Below are positions 38,594 to 38,642 of a stretch of DNA of 38,642 nucleotides, piece by piece. How positions within the stretch are numbered: position 1 is the first letter of the stretch; each line of letters opens with the position of its first letter. The position numbers and the translations under genes are program-made. This stretch comes from Hyphomicrobiales bacterium (GTDB lineage: Bacteria; Pseudomonadota; Alphaproteobacteria; Rhizobiales; Xanthobacteraceae), in contig JACESF010000037.1 of the NCBI GenBank assembly GCA_013911975.1, positions 1-38,642 on the forward strand, given 5' to 3'. The notes under the pieces were generated by a model. That model was not told the DNA's origin. It ran no database searches and worked only from the letters and a program-made list of their open reading frames with translations.

Positions 38594-38642
38594 ATGACCG
38601 CTCCCTCCCCCCTGCCCCCCGACGCCTTCGACCCCTATGGGG
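38594..38642 (+). CDS. Start of a further gene, truncated by the window edge
   Basis: An open frame from ATG encodes MTAPSPLPPDAFDPYG and then runs off the window. It is in the same direction as the catabolic operon, 48 nt after the SDR stop, but separated from it by a hairpin. Too short to identify. Confidence 0.45.
   Translation, partial: MTAPSPLPPDAFDPYG

Overview
The window is high-GC DNA (roughly two thirds G+C) with tightly packed operons, many 1-4 nt stop/start overlaps (ATGA, GTGA) and GTG starts. The gene set (several NMT1/taurine-type ABC transporters, a Mo-hydroxylase, imelysins, an FTR1 permease, candidate Irr-type iron boxes) suggests an alphaproteobacterium, most likely a metabolically versatile Hyphomicrobiales/Rhizobiales member such as a Xanthobacteraceae relative. 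That assignment is an inference; no rRNA or other phylogenetic marker is present.

Layout. (1) 72-1621: ATPase and permease of a nitrate/taurine-type ABC importer whose binding protein is not in the window. (2) 1638-4562: small MscS channel, a small secreted Cys-repeat protein, a two-gene lipoprotein operon and an unrecognised hypothetical. (3) 4633-12428: an elemental-iron uptake locus. On the minus strand it reads imelysin, multicopper oxidase, di-haem oxidoreductase, second imelysin, DUF1513 protein; the FTR1 iron permease is divergent on the plus strand. The 547-nt divergent region holds two GAA-N3-TTC palindromes resembling Irr/ICE boxes. (4) 12493-18485: IclR regulator with a near-perfect palindromic operator, then binding protein, COG0523 metallochaperone GTPase, cyclic amidohydrolase (hydantoinase/dihydropyrimidinase type), permease and ATPase. 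This looks like an inducible uptake-and-ring-opening system for a cyclic amide or ureide, with its own metal chaperone.

(5) 18684-24750: a three-gene minus-strand operon encoding two secreted cysteine-rich proteins and a DsbA-family thiol oxidoreductase. One secreted protein has 1293 residues, with a propeller-like N-terminal region, about 67 Cys in a repeat region and a Pro/Gln-rich tail. The DsbA reading frame is interrupted by a single frameshift. This is the best candidate here for an undescribed system. (6) 24965-26587: DUF4892-OmpA envelope protein and a CoxG-like SRPBCC protein.

(7) 26715-34179 (minus) and 34562-38642 (plus): a large divergent catabolic locus. The minus arm has the three subunits of a molybdenum hydroxylase, an ACMSD-like amidohydrolase and a third complete ABC importer. 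The plus arm has an alpha/beta hydrolase, a crotonase-fold protein lacking one usual catalytic Glu, a MatB-like acyl-CoA ligase, an SDR lacking YxxxK, and the first codons of another gene. The 382-nt divergent region contains a nested inverted repeat and a shared 9-nt motif on both flanks, pointing to coordinated control. The arms together suggest import of a (hetero)aromatic or cyclic acid, hydroxylation, ring or side-chain hydrolysis, and CoA-dependent breakdown; the substrate cannot be read from the sequence.
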